A stretch of 50,031 nt of DNA, taken from NCBI GenBank assembly GCA_007121465.1, contig SKKL01000056.1:1-50031 (forward strand), read 5' to 3'. The position numbers and the translations under genes were made by a program. Positions 18,719 to 27,741 of the stretch are shown in pieces (position 1 is the first letter of the stretch; every line of letters starts with the position of its first letter). The DNA comes from Acidimicrobiales bacterium. Lineage in GTDB: Bacteria > Actinomycetota > Acidimicrobiia > Acidimicrobiales > SKKL01. The notes under the pieces are model-generated. The model was given only the letters and a program-made list of their open reading frames with translations, searched no databases and was not told where the DNA came from.

Positions 18719-19810
18719 TCAGGCGTCGTCGAAGGTGATGACGCTGCGGGCGAGCGAGCCTTCCTTCATGGCGTCGAATCCGTCGTTCACGTCGTCGAGG
18801 CCGATGCGAGCCGACACCAGCTCGTCGAGCTTCAGTCGGCCATCGAGATAGAGGTCGACATAGCGCGGCATGTCGACCCGGAACCGGTTCGACCCCATGT
18901 TGGAGCCCTGGATCCGCTTCTCGGAGAGGAACGCCACCCCCGGTAGCTGGATGTTCTGTCCGATCGGGATCATCCCGATGACCGTGGCGGTGCCACCGGC
19001 CCGCAGCATGGCGAAGGCCTGCTCGGCGGCGACCGTGAGACCGATCGCTTCGAACGAGTAGTGCACGCCGCCACCGGTGAGGGTCTGCACCGCTTCGACG
19101 GGATCGTTGTCGGCGGCGTTGACCACATCGGTGGCACCGAACTGGGTCGCCATCTCGAGCTTCGAGTCGAGCATGTCGACCGCGATGACCCGACTGGCGC
19201 CCGCGATGCGGGCGCCCTGCACGGCGTTGAGCCCGATGCCGCCACACCCGATGACCGCCACCGTCGTGCCCGGCTCGACTCGTGCGGTGTTGAACACCGC
19301 CCCCAGTCCGGTCGTGACGCCACATCCGATGAGCGCGGCCCGATCGAGAGGCATGTCCTCGCGGATCTTCACGACTCCGTGCTCGTGCACCAGCATCTGC
19401 TCGGCGAAGGACGACATCTTGAGGAACTGGAAGACCGGTTCGCCGTCTCGGGACAACCTGCTCGCCTCTCCGGGTTGGCGTTCGGTGGCTCCCGAACCCG
19501 AACAGATCGACAAGCGTCCGGTGAGGCAGTTCTCGCAGTTGCCGCAGTAGACCGACAGGCAGGTGATCACGTGGTCGCCCGGCTTCACGTAGCTGACCTG
19601 GTCACCGACCGCCTCGACGATTCCCGCGGACTCGTGCCCGAGGACCGTGGGAGTCATGTACGGGTACTTACCCTCGATGAAGTGGAGATCACTGTGGCAG
19701 AGACCAGCCGCGGCGACCCGGATGAGGACCTCGCGCGGCCCGGGCGAGTCGATGGCGACCTCCTCGATCTCGAGGCGTCCTGGAATGGCGTTGAGTACGG
19801 CAGCTCTCAT
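18719..19810 (-). CDS. Zinc-dependent alcohol dehydrogenase (class III-like MDR)
   Basis: 363 residues, medium-chain dehydrogenase. Catalytic zinc ligands are in GLCHSDLHF and GHESAG. The structural zinc lobe is CGNCENCLTGRLSIC. The nucleotide fold is VIGCGGIGLNAVQGA followed by VIAVDMLDSK, whose Asp favours NAD. Close relatives oxidise primary alcohols, or glutathione- or mycothiol-linked formaldehyde, but the substrate is not determined. The start MRAAVLNAIPGRLEIEEV has AGGGGGAAACAG immediately upstream; the longer track ORF is ignored. It follows the alpha/beta hydrolase gene on the same strand by 61 nt. Confidence 0.92.
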   Translation of the reverse strand: MRAAVLNAIPGRLEIEEVAIDSPGPREVLIRVAAAGLCHSDLHFIEGKYPYMTPTVLGHESAGIVEAVGDQVSYVKPGDHVITCLSVYCGNCENCLTGRLSICSGSGATERQPGEASRLSRDGEPVFQFLKMSSFAEQMLVHEHGVVKIREDMPLDRAALIGCGVTTGLGAVFNTARVEPGTTVAVIGCGGIGLNAVQGARIAGASRVIAVDMLDSKLEMATQFGATDVVNAADNDPVEAVQTLTGGGVHYSFEAIGLTVAAEQAFAMLRAGGTATVIGMIPIGQNIQLPGVAFLSEKRIQGSNMGSNRFRVDMPRYVDLYLDGRLKLDELVSARIGLDDVNDGFDAMKEGSLARSVITFDDA

Positions 19811-19871
19811 CTGTTTCCCCCTGCGGTGGTCTGGGCCGATTGTGGCACAGGGCGCATTCGGACGGGGCCGG

Positions 19872-20552
19872 TCAGAAGGGGCGGGCGTCGAGGAAGCCCA
19901 ACGCCTCGTCGATGAAGGTGAAATCCTTGGGTGTCCCGAAGTGGTCGATCCGGTGGAGGGGCAGGAACCGCGAGTCCGGCAGTGCGGCGACGAGCTCATC
20001 GGCGGGCCACACGAAGTCCTGATCACCGAGGACGACGAGAACCGGGCACTCGACGCGTGCCAGGTCATCGCGGGTCAGTGCGGGGTTGGCTCGGCGCATG
20101 AACGCGGCCAGCGCTGCCGGGTCGTTCCCCTCGGTGGTGGCGAGCTGGCGGAAGTGCGCGAGGACGAGGTTGTCGGGGTCGTGGTCGCCCTCGACGGCCC
20201 GGGCGACGGTGTCGCCCCCCTCCGAGCCGAAGATGTTGTCGCCGATCCCGGCCACCACGATGCGCCGAAAGCGGTCGGGGTGGCGACTGGCGAGAGTGAG
20301 GGTGATCCGCGCCCCCATGCTGTAGCCGATGGCGTCGACGGGCTCGTCGGGAAGCTCGGCGAGCACCCGCTCCTCGGTGTCGGCGTAGTCGGCGGGGTCG
20401 TGGGGCTTGGGGGCGTCACCGTGTCCGAGGAGGTCGGGAGCGATCACCCGGCGGTCGGCGTCTTCGAGAAGAGCGACCCAACCCGGCTCGTGCCAGGTAC
20501 GGCGAGCAGACGTGGCGAAACCGTGGAGCAACAGGACCGGTGGTGTACTCAT
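19872..20552 (-). CDS. Alpha/beta-fold hydrolase
   Basis: 226 residues. Oxyanion motif LLLHGFATSARRTW at the N-terminus, nucleophile elbow GYSMGARI (Ser), acid in VLGDQDFVWP (Asp) and C-terminal DHFGTPKDF (His), so the triad is complete. Probably an esterase or lipase-like enzyme in the cytosol; the substrate is unknown. The ATG lies 10 nt downstream of the AftD-like gene stop without a Shine-Dalgarno. A TAGATT box 7 nt before the ATG suggests its own leaderless transcript. Confidence 0.85.
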   Translation of the reverse strand: MSTPPVLLLHGFATSARRTWHEPGWVALLEDADRRVIAPDLLGHGDAPKPHDPADYADTEERVLAELPDEPVDAIGYSMGARITLTLASRHPDRFRRIVVAGIGDNIFGSEGGDTVARAVEGDHDPDNLVLAHFRQLATTEGNDPAALAAFMRRANPALTRDDLARVECPVLVVLGDQDFVWPADELVAALPDSRFLPLHRIDHFGTPKDFTFIDEALGFLDARPF

Positions 20553-20559
20553 GGGGTCG

Positions 20560-20565
20560 AATCTA
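20560..20565 (-). promoter_or_regulatory. -10 box for leaderless hydrolase transcript
   Basis: TAGATT followed by seven bases and then ATG; no ribosome site. The first three bases are also the stop codon of the upstream gene, which weakens the inference. Confidence 0.35.
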
Positions 20566-23500
20566 GGGGGTGGGATCGGTGCGGTGTCCCGGGGCGGTGA
20601 TCACCGGGTCTCTCAGCGGGTCGAACCAGGTGAGGACGGCGAGGATGATCGGCGCGGCCAGGACCAGGTGGTGGACCCGGGCGAACTGCTCGGGCCAGTC
20701 GAACCCCGTCGGATGCCCCCACCGCGCCTGCTGCAGCGCCACGTAGAGCCCACCGATGGCTACGAGGGCGGCGGGAAGCAGTTGCAGCCATGAGCGAAGA
20801 CCGCGAACGGCGAACCCCGCGGCCATGAGGCCACCGAAGAGCACCCCGTAGATGGGGCCGACGAGGATGCCGACTGCGACCAGGACGGCAACGGCGAGCG
20901 CGACCGGCCAGGGGTGGTCGACCGAGCGGAGGGTCGGAGCGGGGGAGGGGCTGAGCGGAGGGTGTCTCCGGGCGAGAGCGATCATGCCCACGCACACGAT
21001 CACGGCCAACGTTGACAGGCCGAGTGCTACGTCGACCGTGCCCTGGGGGGCCCACCTCAGCTCGACCAGGATCTCCTCGTCGGCGGGTTCGACCCACCAG
21101 CCCATCCCGAACGAGTCGTGGATGGTGGGAGGGTCGAGGCGTCGACCGTCGATCGACGCCTCCCATCCCTCGTTCCAACTCTCCGAGAAGACCAGCCAGA
21201 ACGGCTCCGAGCCCGGTTCCTCGACGAGAACGTCGATCTCGGTGGCCGAGTGCCGCTCCCACCGGATCGACGGCGGACTCGGCGCCTCTGTCGGGTCGGC
21301 CTGCCCGCTGGCCATCACCAGTCCGTCGATGTCGATGCCGCTGTCGGCTCCCATCGCGCTGCGCACGACCGCTTCGCCGGCAGGCAGGGTGATGCTGGAC
21401 TCGCACGCCTCCACCGACAGTGCCCCTCGTCGCGATGCCTCCGCGGTGGTTCCCAGGACGCGCACCGGGATGGCGACACCGTCGATGGTCACCAGATCGC
21501 CGCGACACTGGTCGTCGAGGTCAGCGGGCGGAGCAGGTCGCTCGATCACGTCGGGGGCGATGGCGGCGAACCCGATGGGGAGTGCGATCGGATCGCCGGT
21601 GTACCAGTCCCGCGTGGTCCGCTCCTCGACGACGAGGTTCGTGATGCGCAGCGTCGTGCCCTGGACGGTGGTGCCGAGGGGCAGTTCGACACGGGTGACG
21701 GCGCCCCGCTCCTCGCGGTCGGCGATCGGGGGGATCGACGGAACCGGTACGTCGGACCCGTCGACCTCGAGGATGATCTCGGTGGGCACGGTGTGGCGAC
21801 CGTCGGACACGATGTCGAGCACGAGCGTGTCCATCTCGAAGGGTTCGGCCGTCCGGACCTCGATCCACGATCCGGCCTGGCCACCGAACGGCGTGCGCCA
21901 TGCGGTGTCCGCGTCGCCGTCGAATGCCGACGACGCCCGGTGGGCGAGCGATCCACCGAGGCGCTCCCGCGAGATGGCCGTCAGGCCGCCGTCGCTGGCC
22001 GACGGGATGCCGAGGACCTCGTCGACGTGGTTGTCGGCGGCGGCGGCCGAGACGCGTGCCGTTCCCGAGAGCTCGACGTCGAGCTCGACCGGGAGGGTGA
22101 CGACGCGGCGCAGTGCCGGCTCCGGATCGGAGCGGACCACATCGGCCGGGTTGATCCGCTGGCGGCTGAGGACGATCGACACGGGACGCTCGGCCAGACC
22201 TGACCCGACGAGGTCGGTGAGGTCGCTCGGGAGGTGGATGAGCTCCTCGACCTCGACGCCGGGGATCTCGATGGTGGAGAAGCCCGTCGGGCCGGTCCCG
22301 GGGGCCAGCTCGAGCACCTTGATCTCGAAGCGGGTGAAGGGCTCACCGTCGAGGTCGACCGGCTGACCTTCCGGCGAGAAGGAGCGCTCGTCGAGGTCGA
22401 CAACGATCGCGCGCGTGTCGTCGAGTCGCACCTCGATGCTCAGGATCGGGATCATCCCCGGTCGCCCGACAGGCTGGCGCAGGGTGACCTGGTCGGCGGC
22501 GTGGGGTTCGTGGAGCTCGATACCGATCTCCATGGCGCGGCGATACTGTCGGGCTTCGAGGGTCCAGGCGGTGCGGGTGTCGCCGTCGAAGGCCATCACC
22601 GCCCGGTTCTCCGGGGTCATCGTGACCGGATTTCCGTAGGCCGACGCCCAGACACGAGCCGCCCCGCGATGCTCGGCAATGGTGTAGGAGCTCTCGAGCT
22701 GATCGCCTACCGGTGGGATGCGGGCGTCGCCGGAGTCGCGGCGCATGGCCCTCTGCCCGGGGACCTCGGTGGGCCCGGTGTTCTCCCGCATCGAGTACCA
22801 GCGATGCCCGCGGAGACGATTGGAGTCGGTGAGGATCAGATGGGTGGTCTCGTCGTCGAGCGAGGACGCGGCCGCACCCGACGATGCATGGTCCCGAACG
22901 ACCTCCGCCCCGAGCAGCAGGGGCCCGGGACCGTCGAGGAGGCCGGCCGCGGCGGCAGCGATGATGCCGTCTCCGTCGCCGGCGACCACCGTGCCGCCGG
23001 TGGTGGGCTCGGCGCGCACGAGCGCGTGCGGCTCCTCGACGGGAAAGACGACGAGGGCCGGCGGGTCGACGGCGTCGAGAGGTATGCCGAGCTCGCCCTC
23101 GTCGAGCATGGGTTGGTCGGGATCGGCTCGATTGACGTACCCGTCGCCGAACCCCAGGGCGGGACCGAGGCCGGCGGGGCCCTCGGCGAGCGACGACCAC
23201 AGCACCCGCGGCCGAACCGTGCGGTAACGCTCGAACTCCAGGTCGTTGCGAACGAGGATGTCGCTCGCTCCGAGCAGGCGGGCGGTGGGGGCCAGCGAGT
23301 TCATCTCGAACCAGCCCTCCTGGATCGAACGGTCGAGCGACCCGAGCAGGCTCACCCCGGGGGCCGAGCCCATCGGGACGAGCTCTCGGGCCACGACCGG
23401 GCGGCCGGTGAGCCCTGGGCTCACCGGGTCGAGGGTGTGACCCCACCGATAGGCACCGAAGTCGATGCCCGGAATCTCGAGGACTCGGCCCGACCCGTCA

Positions 23501-24861
23501 TCGAGGTGCTCGGCGGCGTCGGTCCAGTGCTCGGGAAGGCTGTCGGGTCGGGAGAACCGCTCGGCGACGAGTCCATCGGTCCAGAGATTGGGGATCGTCG
23601 CGGCGACGAGCAGCGTGGTCAACGCCGCCACCACCTGGGCGCGCCGGGGGCGGGTCTCACCGAGCACGTGCAGCCCGGCGGCCAGCAGGCCGGCCAAGCC
23701 GAGGAGCAGGAGGGGAGTGGCTCGTTGGGTGTTGCGCAGGCTGAGGACGAGGTCGGAGCTCTCCGAGGCCGCGGCGAGGGCCGACCCGAAGGGCGAGCGG
23801 TCGGCGGCTGCGTAGGCCCCGACGGCGAGAACGACCCCGAGCGCGGCGAGCGTGGCGAAGTAGGTCCGGTGAGGCCAGCGCACCCGCGCCCCGAGAGCGA
23901 GGGCGATGACGGGAAGAGCGAAACCGGCGACGATCAGCCCGATGTTGGTCATGTAGGCCGTGGAGATGCCCACGAGCCATGGCCCGGTGGTGTCGGCCCC
24001 GTAGAAGAACCAGTAGCCGAGGCCGCGGATCACCTCGGTGGACGCGGTGGTGGCCGACGTGGTGTCGAGGGTCTCGGTCGTCGCGAGGAGAGGCAGCCCG
24101 TAGCTTCCCCCGACGGCGTACCCGACGAGCCACCACATCTGGGTCGCGAGGGTGAGGACGCCGCATCGGGCGACGGCTGCGATGACCTCCCTCCAGGCCA
24201 CCGACGGCGTGCTGCGCACCAGGAGCGGAGCCCACAGGGTCGAGCCGACGACGACGAAGAACACCGAGCTGCCGTTGAGCGATCCGCAGGTGGTGACCGC
24301 CAGCGCATAGGCCGCGGGCCACCGCCACCCGCCCTCGCGGCAGGCGCGGTCCATGAAGATGACCATCCACGGGAGCGCAGCGAACGGCAGCAGCAGCGCC
24401 GACTGGCCGGTGACGTGGCCGAGGACGTAGGGAGACAACCCGTAGAACACTGCGGGCGCCAGGTGGATCCACCGGGGCCCGAGAAGTCGGTTCGTCAGGT
24501 GCAGGACGCCCGCCGCGGCGACGAACAGGATCGTGCCGACCCAGAGGCGCTGGGCCACCCAGTCGGGGACCCCGATCGTCTCGAAAAACCAGTAGAAGGG
24601 CCCCATCGGCCACAGGTATCCGATGGTCTGGTGCGTGACGGTGCCCCCGCCGACGGCCGGGTCCCACAGCGACTGGGCTCGCTCCAACAATCCGCCGGGA
24701 TCGAGGTACAGGTAGAGCTTCGTGTCGGCGTTGAGCACGCCTCGCTGCGCGACGAGCAGCGGCAGGTAGCAGACCGTGGCGATCAGGGCGTAGGGCGCCC
24801 AGCGGCGCTCGCGGATCGGTACTCGGTCCGGACCGGTGAGTCGGTGGAGCGTCGCGGTCAT
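20563..24861 (-). CDS. aftD: AftD-type alpha-(1->3)-arabinofuranosyltransferase (DUF3367 family)
   Basis: 1432 residues. The N-terminal membrane domain (about 1-425) holds the AftD signature: LNADTKLYLYLDPGGLLERAQSLWDP and HQTIGYLWPMGPFYWFFE. A large extracytoplasmic region follows (about 425-1290) with at least two carbohydrate-binding, F5/8 C-like segments (AVMAFDGDTRTAWTLE; ASSAFDGDADTAWRTPF). Several C-terminal helices end the protein. In mycobacteria AftD adds arabinofuranose from decaprenyl-phosphoryl-arabinose to arabinogalactan and lipoarabinomannan. The start ATG overlaps the stop of the GT4 gene (ATGA). A related envelope polysaccharide is implied, but its sugar chemistry here is unknown. 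Its length is near that of the mycobacterial enzyme. Confidence 0.86.
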   Translation of the reverse strand: MTATLHRLTGPDRVPIRERRWAPYALIATVCYLPLLVAQRGVLNADTKLYLYLDPGGLLERAQSLWDPAVGGGTVTHQTIGYLWPMGPFYWFFETIGVPDWVAQRLWVGTILFVAAAGVLHLTNRLLGPRWIHLAPAVFYGLSPYVLGHVTGQSALLLPFAALPWMVIFMDRACREGGWRWPAAYALAVTTCGSLNGSSVFFVVVGSTLWAPLLVRSTPSVAWREVIAAVARCGVLTLATQMWWLVGYAVGGSYGLPLLATTETLDTTSATTASTEVIRGLGYWFFYGADTTGPWLVGISTAYMTNIGLIVAGFALPVIALALGARVRWPHRTYFATLAALGVVLAVGAYAAADRSPFGSALAAASESSDLVLSLRNTQRATPLLLLGLAGLLAAGLHVLGETRPRRAQVVAALTTLLVAATIPNLWTDGLVAERFSRPDSLPEHWTDAAEHLDDGSGRVLEIPGIDFGAYRWGHTLDPVSPGLTGRPVVARELVPMGSAPGVSLLGSLDRSIQEGWFEMNSLAPTARLLGASDILVRNDLEFERYRTVRPRVLWSSLAEGPAGLGPALGFGDGYVNRADPDQPMLDEGELGIPLDAVDPPALVVFPVEEPHALVRAEPTTGGTVVAGDGDGIIAAAAAGLLDGPGPLLLGAEVVRDHASSGAAASSLDDETTHLILTDSNRLRGHRWYSMRENTGPTEVPGQRAMRRDSGDARIPPVGDQLESSYTIAEHRGAARVWASAYGNPVTMTPENRAVMAFDGDTRTAWTLEARQYRRAMEIGIELHEPHAADQVTLRQPVGRPGMIPILSIEVRLDDTRAIVVDLDERSFSPEGQPVDLDGEPFTRFEIKVLELAPGTGPTGFSTIEIPGVEVEELIHLPSDLTDLVGSGLAERPVSIVLSRQRINPADVVRSDPEPALRRVVTLPVELDVELSGTARVSAAAADNHVDEVLGIPSASDGGLTAISRERLGGSLAHRASSAFDGDADTAWRTPFGGQAGSWIEVRTAEPFEMDTLVLDIVSDGRHTVPTEIILEVDGSDVPVPSIPPIADREERGAVTRVELPLGTTVQGTTLRITNLVVEERTTRDWYTGDPIALPIGFAAIAPDVIERPAPPADLDDQCRGDLVTIDGVAIPVRVLGTTAEASRRGALSVEACESSITLPAGEAVVRSAMGADSGIDIDGLVMASGQADPTEAPSPPSIRWERHSATEIDVLVEEPGSEPFWLVFSESWNEGWEASIDGRRLDPPTIHDSFGMGWWVEPADEEILVELRWAPQGTVDVALGLSTLAVIVCVGMIALARRHPPLSPSPAPTLRSVDHPWPVALAVAVLVAVGILVGPIYGVLFGGLMAAGFAVRGLRSWLQLLPAALVAIGGLYVALQQARWGHPTGFDWPEQFARVHHLVLAAPIILAVLTWFDPLRDPVITAPGHRTDPTP

Positions 24862-25994
24862 CGACGTCGGCGCTGAGCGTCGTCGCAGAGCGCCGCGAGC
24901 ACCGCGGCCGCGCTCGCCTCCCAGCGGAAGCGGCTCGACCACTCGAGGGCTCCCGTCGCGAGCTGGTCCCGCCATGAGTGGTCGACGAGGAGCCGTTCGA
25001 CCGCGTCGACGAAGGTGTGGTGATCGTCGACCAGGACTCCGCTGTGGCCGTCCGACACGGCATCGAGATGCCCGGGGATGCGTGTGGCCACCACCGGGGT
25101 CCCGCAGGCCGCAGCCTCGGTCAGGGTGAGACCGAAGCCTTCGCGGTGAGACGCGGACACCGCGACCCATGCCCGGCGGTAGTGCTCGACCAGCTCGGCA
25201 TCGTCGACACGGCCGGCGAACTCCAGCCACTCGGTCGCTCCGAGGGCTGAGCGCTGGCGTTCCAGCTCGGGTCGCTGCGGGCCATCGCCGACCACGACGG
25301 CCTGCAGATCCGGAACACGAGATCGCACCTCGGCGAGGATGGGAAGGAGGTCGGCCAGGCCCTTCTGGGGCATCATCCGAGCCACGGCCAGCACGGTCGG
25401 CTGATCTGCCCTGGCGCCACCGGGCACGTAGCGGGGATCGATGCCGTGCGGGGCGATGTGGATGCGATCAGCCGACAGGCCGAGCTCGGAGACGATCTCG
25501 TCGCGGGCCGACTCCGCGGCGGTGACGATCGTGCTGTTCCGGTAGACCAACGGCACGAGGCGTCCCTCCAGGAGTTCACCGACCCGATCGGCGGGCTTGG
25601 GAACCAGGTGGTGCCAGGTGCCGAGGTGCACGTGATGGATGAATGCGACCCGCGGGCCCCGCGCCCACAACGGGGCGAAGAACGGCACCCCGTGGAAGAT
25701 CTCGATCAGACCGTCTCGGGGCCCCATGCGACCGGCCAGCTCGTCGACGACGGTGGTCGCGAACACACCGAGCTTCCCTCCCCGTCTCATCACCTGAACA
25801 CCGTCGCGATCGACTGATCGTGGGCCGCCGGGCACTGCTCCGGTGTGGTGGGCGACCTCGAGACCGGAGCGACGCAGGTGGTCGGCGATCTGCACGGCGT
25901 GCTCCTCGGAGCCCCCGGCCTCGGGGTGGTCCCGATCCCGGAAGGCGACGAGATGCACCCTCGTGATCCCCGCTCGACGCGCCATATCGGCCAT
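24858..25994 (-). CDS. Glycosyltransferase family 4
   Basis: 378 residues, GT-B fold. N-terminal half: VHLVAFRDRDHPEAGGSEEHAVQIADHLRRSG. C-terminal GT4 half: HGIDPRYVPGG, VLAVARMMPQKGLADLLPILAEV, VVVGDGP, and the EX7E-type motif SHREGFGLTLTEAAACGTPVVATRIPG. It transfers a sugar from a nucleotide donor, on the cytosolic side. The ATG at 25994 (MADMARRAGITRVHL) is the first one that keeps family similarity. It is coupled to the AftD-like gene downstream, so both probably build one envelope glycan. Confidence 0.88.
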   Translation of the reverse strand: MADMARRAGITRVHLVAFRDRDHPEAGGSEEHAVQIADHLRRSGLEVAHHTGAVPGGPRSVDRDGVQVMRRGGKLGVFATTVVDELAGRMGPRDGLIEIFHGVPFFAPLWARGPRVAFIHHVHLGTWHHLVPKPADRVGELLEGRLVPLVYRNSTIVTAAESARDEIVSELGLSADRIHIAPHGIDPRYVPGGARADQPTVLAVARMMPQKGLADLLPILAEVRSRVPDLQAVVVGDGPQRPELERQRSALGATEWLEFAGRVDDAELVEHYRRAWVAVSASHREGFGLTLTEAAACGTPVVATRIPGHLDAVSDGHSGVLVDDHHTFVDAVERLLVDHSWRDQLATGALEWSSRFRWEASAAAVLAALCDDAQRRRR

Positions 25995-26087
25995 CAGCTC
26001 GTGATGGTCGGTCGCGCGCGGGGAGCGTGGGGTCGGCGGGACGCGCGAGGACTGGTCTGGCACGGACTCTGTGGTCTCCCTGGATGC

Positions 26088-26117
26088 TTGCGGGACTCGC
26101 CGGAGCGTCCGTAGTAT
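26088..26117 (+). promoter_or_regulatory. Promoter of the GT2-methyltransferase gene
   Basis: TTGCGG, 18-nt spacer, TAGTAT. On the other strand the same bases read TATACT (26113-26118), a candidate -10 for the divergent GT4 gene, so the two promoters may overlap and compete. Confidence 0.55.
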
Positions 26118-26127
26118 ACGCCTCCAA

Positions 26128-26147
26128 CCCCGCCGCCTCGGGCGGGG
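26128..26147 (+). other. Leader hairpin upstream of the GT2-methyltransferase gene
   Basis: CCCCGCC-GCCTCG-GGCGGGG directly after the expected transcription start (about 26124). CAACCCC (26125-26131) can instead pair with GGGGTTG (26153-26159), giving two exclusive folds. Confidence 0.45.
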
Positions 26148-26197
26148 AGCGTGGGGTTGATTCCGCGCCGGACGTACCCGAAAGGACATCGACCCGG

Positions 26198-27718
26198 ATG
26201 ACCGAGTCGACGACCGTAGGCGCCGCGAGTCCCGCACGCTCACTCATCGTTCCGATGTACGACGAGGCTCAACGGATCTCCGGCACCCTCACCGAGCTGG
26301 CGAGCAGCCCGCTCGCCGCGGACCGCTACGAGTTGTTGCTGGTCGACGACGGCAGCACCGACGGCACACCGGAGATCGCCGAGAAGGCGGTCGCCGAGCT
26401 CGGCCTCCGCAACGTCCGGGTGATCCGCTCGGCCATGAACCGGGGCAAGGGGGCGGCGGTTCGCGCCGGGATGCTCTCCGCCGAGGGCGCCACCCGGGTC
26501 TTCGCCGATGCGGATCTGTCCGCCGGTGTCGTCGACATCGAGGCCTGCTTCGAGCGCGTCGAACAGCCCGGCGTCGACGTCGTGTACGCCAGTCGCGCCC
26601 ATCCCGACAGCGTGATCACCAGCTCTCAGCCCGGTCACCGGGTGATGAGCGGTCGGATCTTCAACTTCGTCCTGCGGTCCCTCGGGCTCACCGAGGAGGT
26701 CGACACCCAGTGCGGGCTCAAGGGGTTCACCGCCGACGCGGCACACACCCTCTTCACGGCGGTGACCATCGAGGGGTTCGCGTTCGACGTCGAGGTGCTG
26801 GCCCTCGCCCGTCGTGAGGGGATGCGCGTCGACGACATGCCCATCTCGTGGGCCCACGTCGAAGCGAGCCGGGTGCGGCCCTTGCGCGACGGAGCGGCCA
26901 TGTTCCGCGACGTCGTCGCCCTTCGGCGGGCCCTGCGGCGGGCCGGTCCGGCTCGGCCCACCCGACTCGAGCCCGGGTCGATGTCGGAGCAGAAGTTCGA
27001 GATCATGCGCGACCTCGAAGCCGAGCACTGGTGGTTCCGGGCCAAGCGCGAGCTGGTCGCCCAGGAGCTCGAACGGCGCGGCGTGACGGGGGCGGTCGCT
27101 CTCGACGTGGGCTGTGGGACCGGCGGCACCCTCACCGTGCTGGCCGACCGGTTCGACACCGTCGTCGGTGCCGAGCTCGACGCCCACGCGGCGGTGATCG
27201 CGTCGGACCACCGCCGCTCCGGCACGAGCGTGGTGCGCGCCCCCGCCGAACATCTCCCCGTCGAGTCCGGCTCGGTCGCTTGCTTGACCAGCCTCGATGT
27301 GGTCGAGCACCTCGACGACGACATCGCCGGGTTGCGCGAGTACCTGCGGGTCGTCGCGCCTGGCGGGTGGGTCGTCCTCACCGTCCCTGCCTACGAGTGG
27401 GCCTGGAGCCGCCACGACGAGCTGCTCGGTCACCGGCGCCGGTACACCACGGCTCGCATGGAGCAGGCGGCCACCGAGGCGGGGCTGATCGTCGAGCGCT
27501 GCACCTACTTCCACTCGTGGCTCACCCCACTCGCGGTGCTGGTGCGCAAGACGCCGCTCGGCCGCCTCCTCAGCGAGGACGAGGAGGAGGCGAGCTACAT
27601 CCACCCGGTGGTCAACCGGGTGCTGCACACGCTGGCCAGGATCGAGCGTCGGAGCCTCGCGGCCCGCGACCTCCCGATGGGCCTGTCGATCCTGCTGGTG
27701 GCTCGCACACCCGACTGA
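26198..27718 (+). CDS. GT2 (dolichyl-phosphate glucosyltransferase-like) fused to a SAM methyltransferase
   Basis: 506 residues in one frame. Residues about 10-255 are a GT2 glycosyltransferase of the polyprenyl-phosphate glycosyltransferase type: SLIVPMYDEAQRI, LLLVDDGSTDGT, NRGKGAAVRAGM, FADADLSAG, TQCGLKGFTADAA. After a linker rich in Arg and Pro, about 265-506 are a class I methyltransferase: MRDLEAEHWWFRAKRELV, ALDVGCGTGGTL (SAM loop), LTSLDVVEHLDDD, and GGWVVLTVPAYEWAWSRHDE. The ATG is chosen for AAAGGA upstream and for the loss of similarity further upstream. Expected to charge a polyprenyl phosphate with a sugar and methylate a related substrate. The fusion is unusual. Confidence 0.88.
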   Translation: MTESTTVGAASPARSLIVPMYDEAQRISGTLTELASSPLAADRYELLLVDDGSTDGTPEIAEKAVAELGLRNVRVIRSAMNRGKGAAVRAGMLSAEGATRVFADADLSAGVVDIEACFERVEQPGVDVVYASRAHPDSVITSSQPGHRVMSGRIFNFVLRSLGLTEEVDTQCGLKGFTADAAHTLFTAVTIEGFAFDVEVLALARREGMRVDDMPISWAHVEASRVRPLRDGAAMFRDVVALRRALRRAGPARPTRLEPGSMSEQKFEIMRDLEAEHWWFRAKRELVAQELERRGVTGAVALDVGCGTGGTLTVLADRFDTVVGAELDAHAAVIASDHRRSGTSVVRAPAEHLPVESGSVACLTSLDVVEHLDDDIAGLREYLRVVAPGGWVVLTVPAYEWAWSRHDELLGHRRRYTTARMEQAATEAGLIVERCTYFHSWLTPLAVLVRKTPLGRLLSEDEEEASYIHPVVNRVLHTLARIERRSLAARDLPMGLSILLVARTPD

Positions 27719-27741
27719 CACATCGGGTCGGCGGGCTGGTT

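Larger units (their letters stand above)
26018..26157 (+). repeat. 16-bp direct repeat flanking the divergent GT promoter
   Basis: GCGGGGAGCGTGGGGT occurs exactly at 26018-26033 and 26142-26157, 124 bp apart, one copy on each side of the promoter. It may be paired binding sites or a chance GC-rich repeat. Confidence 0.6.

Noticed and set aside
22234-24876. 880-residue plus-strand ORF antisense to the AftD-like gene
   Set aside because: Low-complexity Gly/Arg/Asp/Glu translation with no domain, typical shadow frame of high-GC DNA; the opposite strand has clear membrane and binding-domain motifs.
26982-27718. Separate methyltransferase gene starting at the internal ATG (MSEQKFEIM)
   Set aside because: No ribosome site before it and the frame is continuous with the GT2 domain; a true fusion is the simpler reading, though internal initiation cannot be excluded.
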